DNA of 64,000 nucleotides from contig NC_087066.1 in the NCBI RefSeq assembly GCF_963678635.1, positions 32,307,301 to 32,371,300 of the forward strand. Direction: 5' to 3'. This DNA is from Symsagittifera roscoffensis. Lineage: Eukaryota > Xenacoelomorpha > Acoela > Convolutidae. Position numbers and translations under genes: made by a program. The notes beneath the pieces are model-generated. The model saw nothing but the letters and a program-made list of their open reading frames with translations. It did no database searches and was not told the DNA's origin. This document shows positions 12,101 to 19,574 of this stretch, in pieces; within the stretch, counting starts at the first letter, position 1; each line of letters opens with the position of its first letter.

Positions 12101-14302
12101 TGTTTCAGCTGGAACGGCCTAAACGCCTGAAAGCAGAACAAAATTTCTTCTATCAAACTTGCAGACTGGTCAATACTTTAAAGATAGACGTGATTGTGGT
12201 CTCAAACAGCTACTACTGAGGAAATTCTGGTTGAAATTTGGAGAATATAATGAAGTTGACAAGTGCACGTGGAAAATTGGGTGCGATTGTGCGGCGAACA
12301 ACTGCCGCAGCAAGACGTACATATGACGATACAATGAAGTGGCCAGGACCCCATGTGGAAACACAGAAGCCATCCTACTACTACTACATAGATCCCAAAA
12401 TGAAAAATCAGTCCCATAGGTCCCATAACCGGCTCGAAATTTCGTATAGTCCTACCATTTGGTGGCTAGCTCGCAACACGTTGCCGCGGCTGCGGCGGTC
12501 ACTAATCTGCAGCTTGAGTTTATGCTGGTTGAACAGAAAAAATCAATCCATAAATTCGTTGGCTCAAATTTCAACCAATCAGAATTCAAGAAGATACATT
12601 TTGGGACTTATCCGACTGATTATTTATTTTGGGAGCTATGAATATTGGGACCTATGGGAATTCACCGCTTTGCTCTTGGTACATGAAAAAATTTACTTTA
12701 AGCTCCTGCAAAATACTTCAAAATGGTTCTAGAAAGAGGCATTTTTGAGATTAAATCTGCGTTTAATATTATCCACTAGTGTGAGACCGCAATTTTTAGC
12801 TTATTTCTAAAATTTTTTCAACTTTCAATTCAACAATAAAACATAGCAAAAATCTTAGTTATTGCTAACTTCCATATTGTGTACATTATTTTAAAATCTA
12901 AAGGTGCACAAAAGTGCAAAAAATGTTGGTTGAATTTACAATTTAAATGCATTCTCAAACTATTTATTGTAGCTAGAGTCGATACAATAATAGTAGTAGT
13001 AGTTAAAGATTTAGAGAGTTCTCAAGGGTTCGCACCCAGATTTCAAGTTCATCAGTTTAGATTCATCTTGTTTGTGATGTTACAGTTTCCACATCTGCAT
13101 ATTATTCTCCATGTGCATTTGTTTTCCTCGGAGTAGTGTCTAGTAAAGAAGTGCCAGTAGATTTTCTGCAAGGTATCTTTGATAATTTTGTTGCCAAAAT
13201 TAGGGTATGTTCGTGATACGTAGTTGAAGTGCGAGATTGATCTTCGAGATGTGGTTTTATAAACTTTTTTGAAGCTTCTAACTTGACTAAGATCTCGTGA
13301 AGAAATGTCAGTAGCGCAGATAGCTTTTTCATCACATATTTTTTTGAACCGCTATCGGATTCAAAGGATTAGTGCCTAGTAGTTTCTGTCTCTGTCCAAA
13401 AAAATGCGCTCTAATCCTACGCTATCAGAAAATTCATGCGTACTTCGAGTGCACATAGAACAGTTCGCAAAATTCTCACTCAAGTAGTTACCAAACTACT
13501 GGGGACCAATCTTTTAGCAGACAAATCGTCTAAGAACAAAACTTGACTATTAAGAATTTACGCAGACCAACGTAATTTACTCACGATTTGAAAAAAAGCT
13601 ATCAACTTCAAAATAGTCAAAATTAGCGTCAAAGCAAACCCGCACGAATTTAAGCGCAGAAACACAACCGATCAATACTAGGCAATGCCACTTCGAAGTA
13701 AGCGTTCTGTCTTGCTATTTGTTCTGAGTCTGCTAAAAAGATAGGTCTGCTAAAATCCCCAGCGCCCAATCCAACAAGCAGGCGCTAATTTCTCGTTAAG
13801 GGGTGTTTATCATATAAGATCATTTTTTAACTCACCTGCAGACTTCTTCTGGTCTTCATGCTTCAGCGTTCGGAGGTCAAGCTTTTTATACAAAAAAAAC
13901 AAAAATTATCACTTCTTTTAACCGTAAAATATTATAGTAAAGTTACAAATCACGTGACCCACGCGCGCATTTATTTTCGAATTTTTTCTTATCCATGAAA
14001 TAAGAAAAAGCAACTATTGACTCAAATAAAAAAAGTTTGATTTGGTGGAGAAAATGAATCGTGAATAAGGAAGATTCAAAATGTCTGCTTGAAAAAATTT
14101 TTTTTCCGGGTTGATGAGTTTTCGTATAAAACTCCATTTCAAAATTGCAGCTCATGTGTTACAAATTCAAATTTTTCGTTAGAACATTAACAGAAAATGC
14201 ACTTCCCAATTCACCCCTCAGAAAATTTCTGCGTTTTGTATCCTTTTTTGTTCGGGTCAAACACCTCACTTTGCCATGAGCCACAATAAAGACCCTCTTT
14301 TC
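1..14302 (-). CDS. LBR: Lamin-B-receptor-like gene, spliced, partial (3' end beyond window)
   Basis: Spliced gene read right to left. Exons found: 14302-14270, 13881-13836, 6179-5562, 5390-5231, 5148-5006, 3550-3346, 2449-2343, 2138-2013 and 168-1 (open at the edge). The order is Tudor-like end, RS/SP-rich linker, then hydrophobic segments. Several membrane exons resemble the LBR/sterol C14-reductase family: LMC at the end of TM1, LPVGK, YRANGVY (vertebrate YRLNGFY) and RSFDFKTFF (vertebrate GTFDLKYFC). Known LBR proteins sit in the inner nuclear membrane and bind lamin B and chromatin through the Tudor/RS part. Splice phases agree from 6179 down to 2013. Between 13836 (phase 1) and 6179 (phase 0) a small exon is missing from my model, and the true start codon was not found. 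The reductase part is divergent, so enzymatic activity is doubtful. Confidence 0.8.
169..2012. other. LBR-like intron
   Basis: Apart from the Helentron-like copy at 1172-1724 this intron holds only AT-rich sequence and short diverged repeat pieces (for example two related stretches near 290-420 and 780-930). No further exon was recognised, although one small exon may be missing here. Confidence 0.5.
1172..1724 (-). mobile_element. Helentron-like repeat, family 1, full-length copy A
   Basis: A 553-bp non-coding repeat. The 5' tip GTTCCGACTTTCG (minus strand, at 1724) is inverted before the 3' hairpin as CAGTCGGAAC; the hairpin CAGGGCTTCGCCTTG and the tail ATACGAGCAGTCTTG follow. Other copies are at 28.7, 30.4, 35.6, 36.5 and 45.5 kb. 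Subterminal inverted repeat plus 3' hairpin is the layout of Helentron-associated non-autonomous (HINE/DINE) elements. Confidence 0.65.
2013..2138 (-). CDS. LBR: LBR-like exon, membrane segments
   Basis: A 126-nt, 42-codon exon starting ALMTLSYVYVDYEAKK, then a hydrophobic stretch ending LLIQVLE. It lines up with the LBR segment ending NSFQLLYVVDALWNE. Donor GAG|GTAAAG. The position of this exon between the conserved loop and the C-terminal membrane part agrees with family order. Confidence 0.75.
2343..2449 (-). CDS. LBR: LBR-like exon, conserved cytosolic loop
   Basis: A 107-nt exon. It encodes GVHSLEGLFYGNEDHPRLR followed by SFDFKTFFVLKAGNYLA. LBR and sterol reductases have a matching segment (DFFIGRELNPRIGTFDLK). 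The usual GRELNPR has become GNEDHPR, one sign that a reductase function may be lost. Splice phases fit both neighbours. Confidence 0.85.
3346..3550 (-). CDS. LBR: LBR-like exon, TM3-TM4
   Basis: A 205-nt exon starting FVKSGSLTYRANGVYCFF (compare YRLNGFYAF in LBR), then two hydrophobic stretches with a loop between them. The second ends FQLYCLSLCIKTG. Acceptor TTTTAG, donor ACAG|GTCAG, end phase 1. Confidence 0.85.
3810..4466 (-). mobile_element. Helentron-like repeat, family 2, full-length copy
   Basis: Family 2 shares the tip GTTCCGACCATT with family 1 only in its first eight bases and has a different body. The 3' end on the minus strand carries TGGTCGGAACATTCTGTGC, a loop, GCAAAG and TTACCGGC. 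The 5' tip is present twice (4402-4409 and 4459-4466), so the 5' end is partly duplicated. It lies in an LBR intron. Confidence 0.55.
5006..5148 (-). CDS. LBR: LBR-like exon, TM2 with LPVGK motif
   Basis: A 143-nt exon that completes the split codon of the previous exon. It reads KGKLGCLLNRWPQLP, then a hydrophobic helix ending VMLPVGK. Vertebrate LBR has KQKDPSLLNFPPPLP and a helix ending YLLPIGK at the same place, which makes the family call firm. Donor AAG|GTATGT. Confidence 0.85.
5231..5390 (-). CDS. LBR: LBR-like exon, basic stretch and TM1
   Basis: A 160-nt exon joined in phase 0 to the RS exon. It encodes a lysine-rich stretch (DAKSDKKKQAKIAAKK) followed by a hydrophobic helix (FLWKIVVFLTTAAFL) and ends QLMC, as LBR TM1 ends LLMC. 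Basic residues before TM1 fit a nucleoplasmic N-terminus. It ends in phase 1 at ATGTGCA|GTTAGT. Confidence 0.8.
5562..6179 (-). CDS. LBR: LBR-like exon encoding the RS/SP-rich linker
   Basis: A 618-nt exon (206 codons), open in frame and flanked by TTTAG acceptor and GAG|GTAGG donor. The centre repeats SPARSKSP-type units: serine-proline pairs with neighbouring arginine or lysine, typical of SR-kinase and CDK targets. The end, KQMRKVKPAIIETASKVVK, is basic and probably helical. In LBR an RS region joins the Tudor domain to the first membrane helix and binds chromatin; here it is much longer than in vertebrates. The start of the exon is acidic (KELISENEP). Confidence 0.8.
6560..7440 (+). pseudogene. 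Decayed reverse transcriptase of an unusual RT family
   Basis: Pieces in several plus-strand frames read like one RT: DPKNAFTILNRKEAFINI near 6660-6720, EGTTTGDPLAIGIYCIAI near 6810-6865, YADD then KLKTFLENLKEHGRALGYH near 6910-7000, and a weaker tail (VEIIDGHRVLSSVIGDKQ, about 7075-7125). This order (SLNR, EGTTQGDPLAM, YADD, NLNEHGP-GYF) belongs to an RT family I recall from cnidarians, sponges and other aquatic animals, distinct from the CR1/jockey RTs nearby. Stops and frame changes throughout show it is dead. Confidence 0.5.
7630..8120 (-). repeat. Helentron-like family 2, internal fragment
   Basis: Shares its body with the copies at 3.8 and 55 kb, including the stretches around CAAACCGGTTTTTCTCGAC and GATTTTGCGTGGAAAA. 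No terminal tip or hairpin is visible. Confidence 0.5.
8597..8800 (+). repeat. Left arm of inverted repeat pair flanking a retroelement
   Basis: Matches the reverse complement of 12430-12625 over blocks such as CTGATTGGTCGAATTTGAGC-like sequence, AACGTGTTGCGAGCT and GGTAGGACTATACGAA. Together the two arms enclose the CR1/jockey-like element. A third piece lies at 19576-19672. Confidence 0.6.
8960..9492 (+). pseudogene. Retroelement ORF1 (RNA-binding protein), with one stop
   Basis: The clean part from 9031 encodes 153 residues: a likely coiled coil (DITDLKESVESTRIMVEEV), then an RRM-like region (LRFSGIPE ... LIRSAFENLGL ... SSFRRLGKF ... RRRQILVKF). In the same frame but before a stop at about 9027 is MTFTCNSC, the end of a zinc-binding motif usual for this ORF1 type. 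ORF1 proteins bind the element RNA. Confidence 0.7.
9640..10227 (+). pseudogene. Retroelement APE-like endonuclease, frameshifted
   Basis: The endonuclease is split between frames: YNIRSLFK near 9652, then YDFVCIVETWLKK near 9722-9760, and the longer open part from 9733 with GDFNFSTINW and LDLILVS. The terminal catalytic SDH is changed to SDE (SDECQI near 10167), so catalysis would be lost even without the frameshifts. The role in living elements is nicking the target DNA. Confidence 0.7.
10795..12220 (+). pseudogene. Retroelement reverse transcriptase, broken by stops
   Basis: RT motifs appear in order: NVNKSKGPDELPPALF (about 10843), TQFGFRKNRSTIQQLL (11125), LTDFSKAFDRVDHGILL (11228), SGVPQGSILGPLVFLVFIN (11400), LFADDAKF (11490), then the thumb and tail (SKNELETIQKRVVKWIF at 11880; ERPKRLKAEQNFFYQT near 12110). 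FADD is the catalytic box. Stops at about 11029 and 11605 and a frame change near 11610 inactivate it. Confidence 0.85.
12430..12625 (-). repeat. Right arm of inverted repeat pair flanking a retroelement
   Basis: Reverse-complement partner of 8597-8800. The strip from about 12487 to 12583 (GCGGCTGCGGCGGTCACT, then GCAGCTTGAGTTTATGCTGG) recurs in direct orientation at 19576-19672. Confidence 0.6.
13836..13881 (-). CDS. LBR: LBR-like exon, end of Tudor-like domain
   Basis: A 46-nt exon reading LDLRTLKHEDQKKSA. It ends in a strong donor (CAG|GTGAG). Only one frame is open, and it ends in phase 1. The RS exon further on begins in phase 0, so at least one unseen exon must lie in the 7.6-kb intron between them. 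Confidence 0.5.
14270..14302 (-). CDS. LBR: LBR-like exon, possible Tudor-domain strand
   Basis: A 33-nt open exon, EKRVFIVAHGK, lies between a TTTTCAG acceptor and a GTGAGG donor. It joins in phase 0 to the next exon to read RVFIVAHGKLDLRTLKHED, which has the spacing of the last strands of the LBR Tudor domain (vertebrate YTVKYKDGTELELKENDIK). The match is short, so this is an inference from position and splice signals. Confidence 0.45.
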
Positions 14303-14648
14303 CTGAAAATAAAAAAAAAATAAGTTGATTGATAGCACCCAAAAATTTGAGCAGAGAAATTTGTTTGAAATCCAGAGGCACATTTCAACTCTACCGTTGA
14401 TATAAAAGGGTTTTTAAAACCTTGTAATGGTTGAATACCATTTTAGCATATTGATTTCGTATTTTTGGCATAGAATTAAACGCGCAGCTTCATTCGTCAG
14501 CTGAATGAAAACCATAGAATAAGTAAATGAAGACTAAACGTTTCAAATTAGTTCGTACTTGACTTGGAAACCTAATTTCATTCGATTCTAAAAGATGAAC
14601 TAAAATGTCAATTGATTGGTTCATCGTTTTTTTTTCGTTGTATTTCAA

Positions 14649-15050
14649 TTTGTTCCGACCATTTGACAAATTTTGAACTCCGGTGTTAATTTTTTTCCAT
14701 GCAAAATCAGTTACCCCAAGTAATCATTGGAATGGGTCGAGTGGTATGTCCTACTGAAGCCCATTCAGTCCAGATCTGAACGACATTAAAAATTCTTGGA
14801 AAAATTTCTCAGTTGAGAAGAATCAGTTTTAATTTTTTCTTTTTGGTCTAATTTCGAGCTAATAAAGCGAGCATGCAGGCTTACAATAGCTTAATTAAGC
14901 TTAAGTTAAGCCGTCAAAACTTAATTTTACTCGAGCAAAGATAGTTTTCTTGAGTTTGTTAGAGCCGTTTGGTGATCAAAATTTAAAAAATTCAAAAAAT
15001 TACTTCAAAAAATCAGAAAAACCTCGTGAATAAAGAATGTTTACAATATT
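14649..15050 (+). mobile_element. Helentron-like family 2, 5' part
   Basis: Begins GTTCCGACCATTTGA and follows the body of the complete copy at 55 kb (GCAAAATCAGTTACC, GTCTAATTTCGAGCTAAT, TTAAGCCGTCAAAAC). No 3' hairpin follows nearby; the next one in this orientation is at 19726-19785. Confidence 0.55.
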
Positions 15051-15763
15051 TTTGTTTTTTTAGGACAAAAAAATTTTGGATTCTCTTGTAACGAAGAAGA
15101 AGAAGAAGAAAGAACACCTGAATTACTATACAGTAAAAAGCCGAGGCATCAGTATAGCAAAGTGTAAATAATAAAGTTGGTTAAAATTCATTGGTTACAT
15201 CAAACAAAAACACAAAATCAGAAAACAAGCAATAAACAAAACAAAACAAAACAAAACAGTTGCCACAGTTTTGATTTCGTTTTTGTAATACAGCATAATA
15301 GTTATTTGGCTTCGTCTTCGTGATGTTAGTTCCTCAAGGCCCGCAAAAGATTAAACAATTTGGTGACATCTCTTTTCTTTGGTAATGTTATTATAGATCA
15401 ATTCTGTTAAAATTGTAAATTAAACAAACGTTTTCGCACATTTTAGTGCATCTTCAAGTTTTAAAACCTAAGTAATATTTACAGAATGATCAAAAATCAT
15501 AAAACGTGTCAAAAACATGATTCATAAAAAACAATTTATCAAATTGTTATTTAACATCTATTATGCAATCAATTTTAAAATTGATTATAGTTTCCATGAT
15601 AATTTCCACAAATTGTTATTATAATTTTAATGATAGTTTCCACAATAGTTTCCCATTTCTGATTAAATAACAGTTGTTTGAATAAAAGGAATACAACTCT
15701 AGTAGCTTTTTCGATTTTCAGATGTCATGCTAAAGCTTAGGTATTGAAAACAATATCTATGCC

Positions 15764-15836
15764 ATGCCTGTTGCAGTATCTGGTCATAAATTGTCAACAG
15801 CCGTTAAGGTCGGTTTGAAATCCGGTACATCGGCTG
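15764..15836 (+). CDS. Possible first coding exon of the WDR-like gene
   Basis: An ATG opens MPVAVSGHKLSTAVKVGLK-SGTSA and runs to a good donor, G|GTGAGT, in phase 1. If the exon at 21024 (AG|ACCAGGTG) follows, the frame continues without a break into 21076 and then 21271. There is no homology support, and the intron would span the 1.6-kb tandem duplication. It may equally belong to nothing. Confidence 0.22.
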
Positions 15837-16707
15837 GTGAGTCGTCAGATACCACCAAGTGAGAAAAGTTCCTTTTTGATACTCTTGGATCAATCTTAGG
15901 AAAAGCTATCAAATTTGAGCAACGATTAGAAACCAAATCCAAAATTCAGTTGCTTTCTATTTTTCCATTTGCTTCTGAAGTTTGTAATTCTACTAGCTTT
16001 GACTTCATACATTTTCCTTTTTTGTTTCCCTTAAAAGTTTTTTCGGCCTAATTGATTTTGTCTTATTTTTCTTCAACCTACTAACTTTACTAACCTAATT
16101 TTGGGTCGCTCGAGGGAACCATAATACGTATACTTTCCTCCGGCTTGCACAAAACGTTAAAATTTCAGAATAGATTTTATAGTTCAAAATTTTTCATGAT
16201 AATTTTATTTTTGCTCAAAAATTGTTTTTGAATCTTCCTTAAACGCCGTCGAATGTGTTTCTGGGCTTGTGTTTTTTTTGCAAATAGAACATCATTAAAA
16301 ACATTTTTTTAAAGTTTTTAATTGTCGTTTCTTTGAAAATTTTTTCAGTTTTCTTTTGACTTAGTGGCTTTCCTTTTCTTTCCTGTCTGTTAGCTTTCAA
16401 TGCTATTTTTGCGGCTCCGCTTTGCCTCTGCGTTGAATATATTTTATGAACATTCGTGAAATAGATTTAACCTGATGACGCGGCTATTTTTGCCGATTGC
16501 AGCAGCATTAGTTTTCGTTAAACTTCTCCGATCTTAATTTCTCTCCACACCAATTTCAGTTTGTTAAGAATGACGCTGCATTTATTAGGGTGACAAAACT
16601 TGTCAATTTTTTAGTGGAAAACTGAAAACTTGTGCATCAAGACTATCAATAAGATAAATTTAGATGCGAGTTTACTTCATAAGTTTGTTCAATTTGCTCA
16701 CTTTGCA

Positions 16708-16866
16708 GGAATTGAGATTGATGGCAGGAATTGGGATCGAAGTTGGGTTACAGGAATTGAGATCGAAGTTGGTGACAGGAATCGGGATTGATGTTGGGTT
16801 AGGAAATGGGATCGAAGTTGGGTTACAGGAATTGAGATCGAAGTTGGTGACAGGAATTGAGACTGG
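16708..16866 (+). repeat. Minisatellite in duplication copy 1
   Basis: About six imperfect units of GGAATTGAGATCGAAGTTGG with varying 3' ends (TGACA, GTTACA). A copy is at 18289-18447. Confidence 0.75.
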
Positions 16867-16939
16867 TAGCTGATCAACGTAGCTGAGATTGAGCTTGTTG
16901 GCGAACACTTACTAAATAAAAGAATAAATTAAAACGTTA

Positions 16940-17160
16940 CCACATATAAACATATATGTAAATGGAATCCGCAAACAAAATGCGGATTCCGCTTACAATT
17001 TGCGGATTCCACTTACAATTTGCGGATTCCACTTACAGTTGCGGATTCCGCAACAGCTCAATTTAACGATACAAATGTCTTATCATTTGTTTGTGGATTC
17101 CACAAACTGTTATGGATTCCGCAAATACAGTTGCGGATTCCGCAAGTTCGCCTATTTTTG
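16940..17160. repeat. GCGGATTCC near-palindrome array (also at 18521-18741)
   Basis: About nine blocks of GCGGATTCC or TGTGGATTCC within 220 bp, many followed by a reverse-complement partner (GCGGATTCCGC), with TTACAATT spacers. One more block lies at 17279. Similar GGAATCCGCTTACAAT occurs at 49.4 kb inside a short inverted-repeat element. Confidence 0.7.
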
Positions 17161-17432
17161 GAGCGATCATGAGCGGTACAATCATTTAGGTATTTGTTTG
17201 TGGAATCCAAAACAGCATAGAAGATCAAAGAAAAGTAGCAATGTTGCAGATTCCGCGACAAATCTGATTTTGGCCTGTTGCGGATTCCGCTTACAATGCA
17301 GAGAATGCACAGTTTGGCCTCTTAATGGTTGGCTTTTGAAAACGTTGCAAAGGGTGAGAAACTGGAAAAGACGCCTTTTTTGCTGACTTTGTCTTTCTCT
17401 TTGCAAAAAATGTAGTATCAGGCACTTCCCGG

Positions 17433-17717
17433 ATGAAATACTTTGAGGAAAAAGACGTTGGAGCAGCTGTTCATTCTTATCGTGGAGCTACTTTTCGTGA
17501 CCTCATAGATGTTCTACAACAAAATCCTGCGCTAAATTATTATACTATCGCTATAATTGCTAGATTTAATGACCACTCGGCAGATTGTGTGTGTTTTGGT
17601 AAAAATTGTCAATGTTACATTGGTCTCATTACTTATAAGTTTCAGTCCGCATCCATAAACGTCCTCAAACTAATTGCTACCTCAAGCAATCACTTTATTA
17701 ATAAAAGGCTACTCTAA
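17433..17717 (+). CDS. 94-codon ORF in duplication copy 1, faint SGNH-hydrolase resemblance
   Basis: Starts MKYFEEKDVGAAVHSY, then RGATFRDLIDVLQQNP and YTIAIIARFNDHSADC. The pattern of a glycine-containing strand-turn, a helix DLIDVL and a later NDHS resembles blocks II-III of SGNH/esterase-like domains (GATTEDMIDHV ... GTNDL) that occur in some retroelements. The rest is not recognisable. It may be a transposon fragment rather than a gene. Uncertain. Confidence 0.3.
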   Translation: MKYFEEKDVGAAVHSYRGATFRDLIDVLQQNPALNYYTIAIIARFNDHSADCVCFGKNCQCYIGLITYKFQSASINVLKLIATSSNHFINKRLL

Positions 17718-18288
17718 TTGAACTTAAACCTTTTCAATTGAACTTAAGCCTTTCTTCACCTCACCCCTAATATCTTTCATGATAGAATTATAATTTCTCC
17801 AGTTTTTGGTTTTGGAAGTTCTATTTTGTGAAGTTGGCATTCATTTCTCATATTACGGTTTTTATATTTTCGTTAAGGTTTTATAAATTTTAATGCACCT
17901 TTAATATGTGACAGGCCTACCTTTCTCATATTACGGTTTTTATTTTTTCGTTAAGGTTTTATAAATTTTAATGCGCCATTAATACGTCACATAGGCTCCG
18001 CTTTGCCTCTGCGTTGAATATATTTTATGAACATTCGTGAAATAGATTTAACCTGATGACGCGGCTATTTTTGCCGATTGCAGCAGCATTAGTTTTCGTT
18101 AAACTTCTCCGATCTTAATTTCTCTCCACACCAATTTCAGTTTGTTAAGAATGACGCTGCATTTATTAGGGTGACAAAACTTGTCAATTTTTTAGTGGAA
18201 AACTGAAAACTTGTGCATCAAGACTATCAATAAGATAAATTTAGATGCGAGTTTACTTCATAAGTTTGTTCAATTTGCTCACTTTGCA

Positions 18289-18447
18289 GGAATTGAGATT
18301 GATGGCAGGAATTGGGATCGAAGTTGGGTTACAGGAATTGAGATCGAAGTTGGTGACAGGAATCGGGATTGATGTTGGGTTAGGAAATGGGATCGAAGTT
18401 GGGTTACAGGAATTGAGATCGAAGTTGGTGACAGGAATTGAGACTGG
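18289..18447 (+). repeat. Minisatellite in duplication copy 2
   Basis: Exact second copy of the 16708-16866 minisatellite, carried by the large duplication. Confidence 0.75.
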
Positions 18448-19013
18448 TAGCTGATCAACGTAGCTGAGATTGAGCTTGTTGGCGAACACTTACTAAATAA
18501 AAGAATAAATTAAAACGTTACCACATATAAACATATATGTAAATGGAATCCGCAAACAAAATGCGGATTCCGCTTACAATTTGCGGATTCCACTTACAAT
18601 TTGCGGATTCCACTTACAGTTGCGGATTCCGCAACAGCTCAATTTAACGATACAAATGTCTTATCATTTGTTTGTGGATTCCACAAACTGTTATGGATTC
18701 CGCAAATACAGTTGCGGATTCCGCAAGTTCGCCTATTTTTGGAGCGATCATGAGCGGTACAATCATTTAGGTATTTGTTTGTGGAATCCAAAACAGCATA
18801 GAAGATCAAAGAAAAGTAGCAATGTTGCAGATTCCGCGACAAATCTGATTTTGGCCTGTTGCGGATTCCGCTTACAATGCAGAGAATGCACAGTTTGGCC
18901 TCTTAATGGTTGGCTTTTGAAAACGTTGCAAAGGGTGAGAAACTGGAAAAGACGCCTTTTTTGCTGACTTTGTCTTTCTCTTTGCAAAAAATGTAGTATC
19001 AGGCACTTCCCGG

Positions 19014-19298
19014 ATGAAATACTTTGAGGAAAAAGACGTTGGAGCAGCTGTTCATTCTTATCGTGGAGCTACTTTTCGTGACCTCATAGATGTTCTACAA
19101 CAAAATCCTGCGCTAAATTATTATACTATCGCTATAATTGCTAGATTTAATGACCACTCGGCAGATTGTGTGTGTTTTGGTAAAAATTGTCAATGTTACA
19201 TTGGTCTCATTACTTATAAGTTTCAGTCCGCATCCATAAACGTCCTCAAACTAATTGCTACCTCAAGCAATCACTTTATTAATAAAAGGCTACTCTAA
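19014..19298 (+). CDS. 94-codon ORF in duplication copy 2, identical to copy 1
   Basis: Exact duplicate of the ORF at 17433-17717, with the same upstream 440 bp. Nothing distinguishes the two copies. Confidence 0.3.
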   Translation: MKYFEEKDVGAAVHSYRGATFRDLIDVLQQNPALNYYTIAIIARFNDHSADCVCFGKNCQCYIGLITYKFQSASINVLKLIATSSNHFINKRLL

Positions 19299-19574
19299 TT
19301 GAACTTAAACCTTTTCAATTGAACTTAAGCCTTTCTTCACCTCACCCCTAATATCTTTCATGATAGAATTATAATTTCTCCAGTTTTTGGTTTTGGAAGT
19401 TCTATTTTGTGAAGTTGGCATTCATTTCTCATATTACGGTTTTTATATTTTCGTTAAGGTTTTATAAATTTTAATGCACCTTTAATATGTGACAGGCCTA
19501 CCTTTCTCATATTACGGTTTTTATTTTTTCGTTAAGGTTTTATAAATTTTAATGCGCCATTAATACGTCACATA

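Larger units (their letters stand above)
8930..12330 (+). mobile_element. CR1/jockey-like non-LTR retroelement, decayed
   Basis: Holds in order an ORF1-like protein, an APE-type endonuclease and a reverse transcriptase, all plus strand, with several stops and frameshifts. The RT C-terminus runs on to a tail with a CTWKIGCDCAANNC cysteine cluster near 12268-12310, as in related elements. No poly-A tail or target duplication was recognised. It is inserted against the direction of the host LBR-like gene. Confidence 0.8.
6180..13835. other. Long LBR-like intron filled with transposon relics
   Basis: A 7.6-kb intron between the Tudor-end exon and the RS exon. It holds an old RT relic (about 6560-7440), an internal piece of Helentron-like family 2 (7630-8120, minus), inverted repeats at 8597-8800 and 12430-12625, and a CR1/jockey-like retroelement between them. 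12.7-13.8 kb shows nothing recognisable. At least one small LBR exon should be hidden here because the flanking phases disagree. Confidence 0.55.
14303..16412. other. Intergenic region between the divergent genes
   Basis: Holds the 5' half of a Helentron-like family 2 copy (14649-15050), a short AAG repeat (15094-15112), an AAAAC repeat (15234-15259) and AT-rich sequence. The 5' ends of both the LBR-like and WDR-like genes should lie in or near here, but no promoter can be assigned. A possible first WDR exon is at 15764-15836. Confidence 0.45.
16413..17993 (+). repeat. 1,581-bp tandem duplication, copy 1
   Basis: Identical, as far as read, to the next 1,581 bp. The unit holds a short GGAATTGAGATCGAAG minisatellite, an array of GCGGATTCC palindrome-like blocks, a 94-codon ORF, and at its end two copies of a 78-bp repeat (from 17846 and 17924). 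No terminal inverted repeat or LTR signature frames the unit. Confidence 0.95.
17994..19574 (+). repeat. 1,581-bp tandem duplication, copy 2
   Basis: Second, directly adjacent copy. All ORFs recur exactly 1,581 bp downstream. The unit ends at CACATA(G), where the sequence switches to a 97-bp piece (19576-19672) of the repeat that flanks the retroelement at 12.5 kb. Confidence 0.95.

Noticed and set aside
12238-12732. Plus-strand ORF of 164 codons after the first retroelement
   Set aside because: It runs from the retroelement tail (in another frame) into the flanking repeat and has no protein-like pattern.
13102-13335. Minus-strand ORF of 77 codons as the missing LBR exon
   Set aside because: No suitable acceptor and donor pair in the right phases, and no RS or Tudor character.
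16413-19574. The 1,581-bp direct repeats as LTRs of a retroelement
   Set aside because: The copies are directly adjacent with nothing between them, and there are no TG...CA ends, primer-binding site or target duplication.
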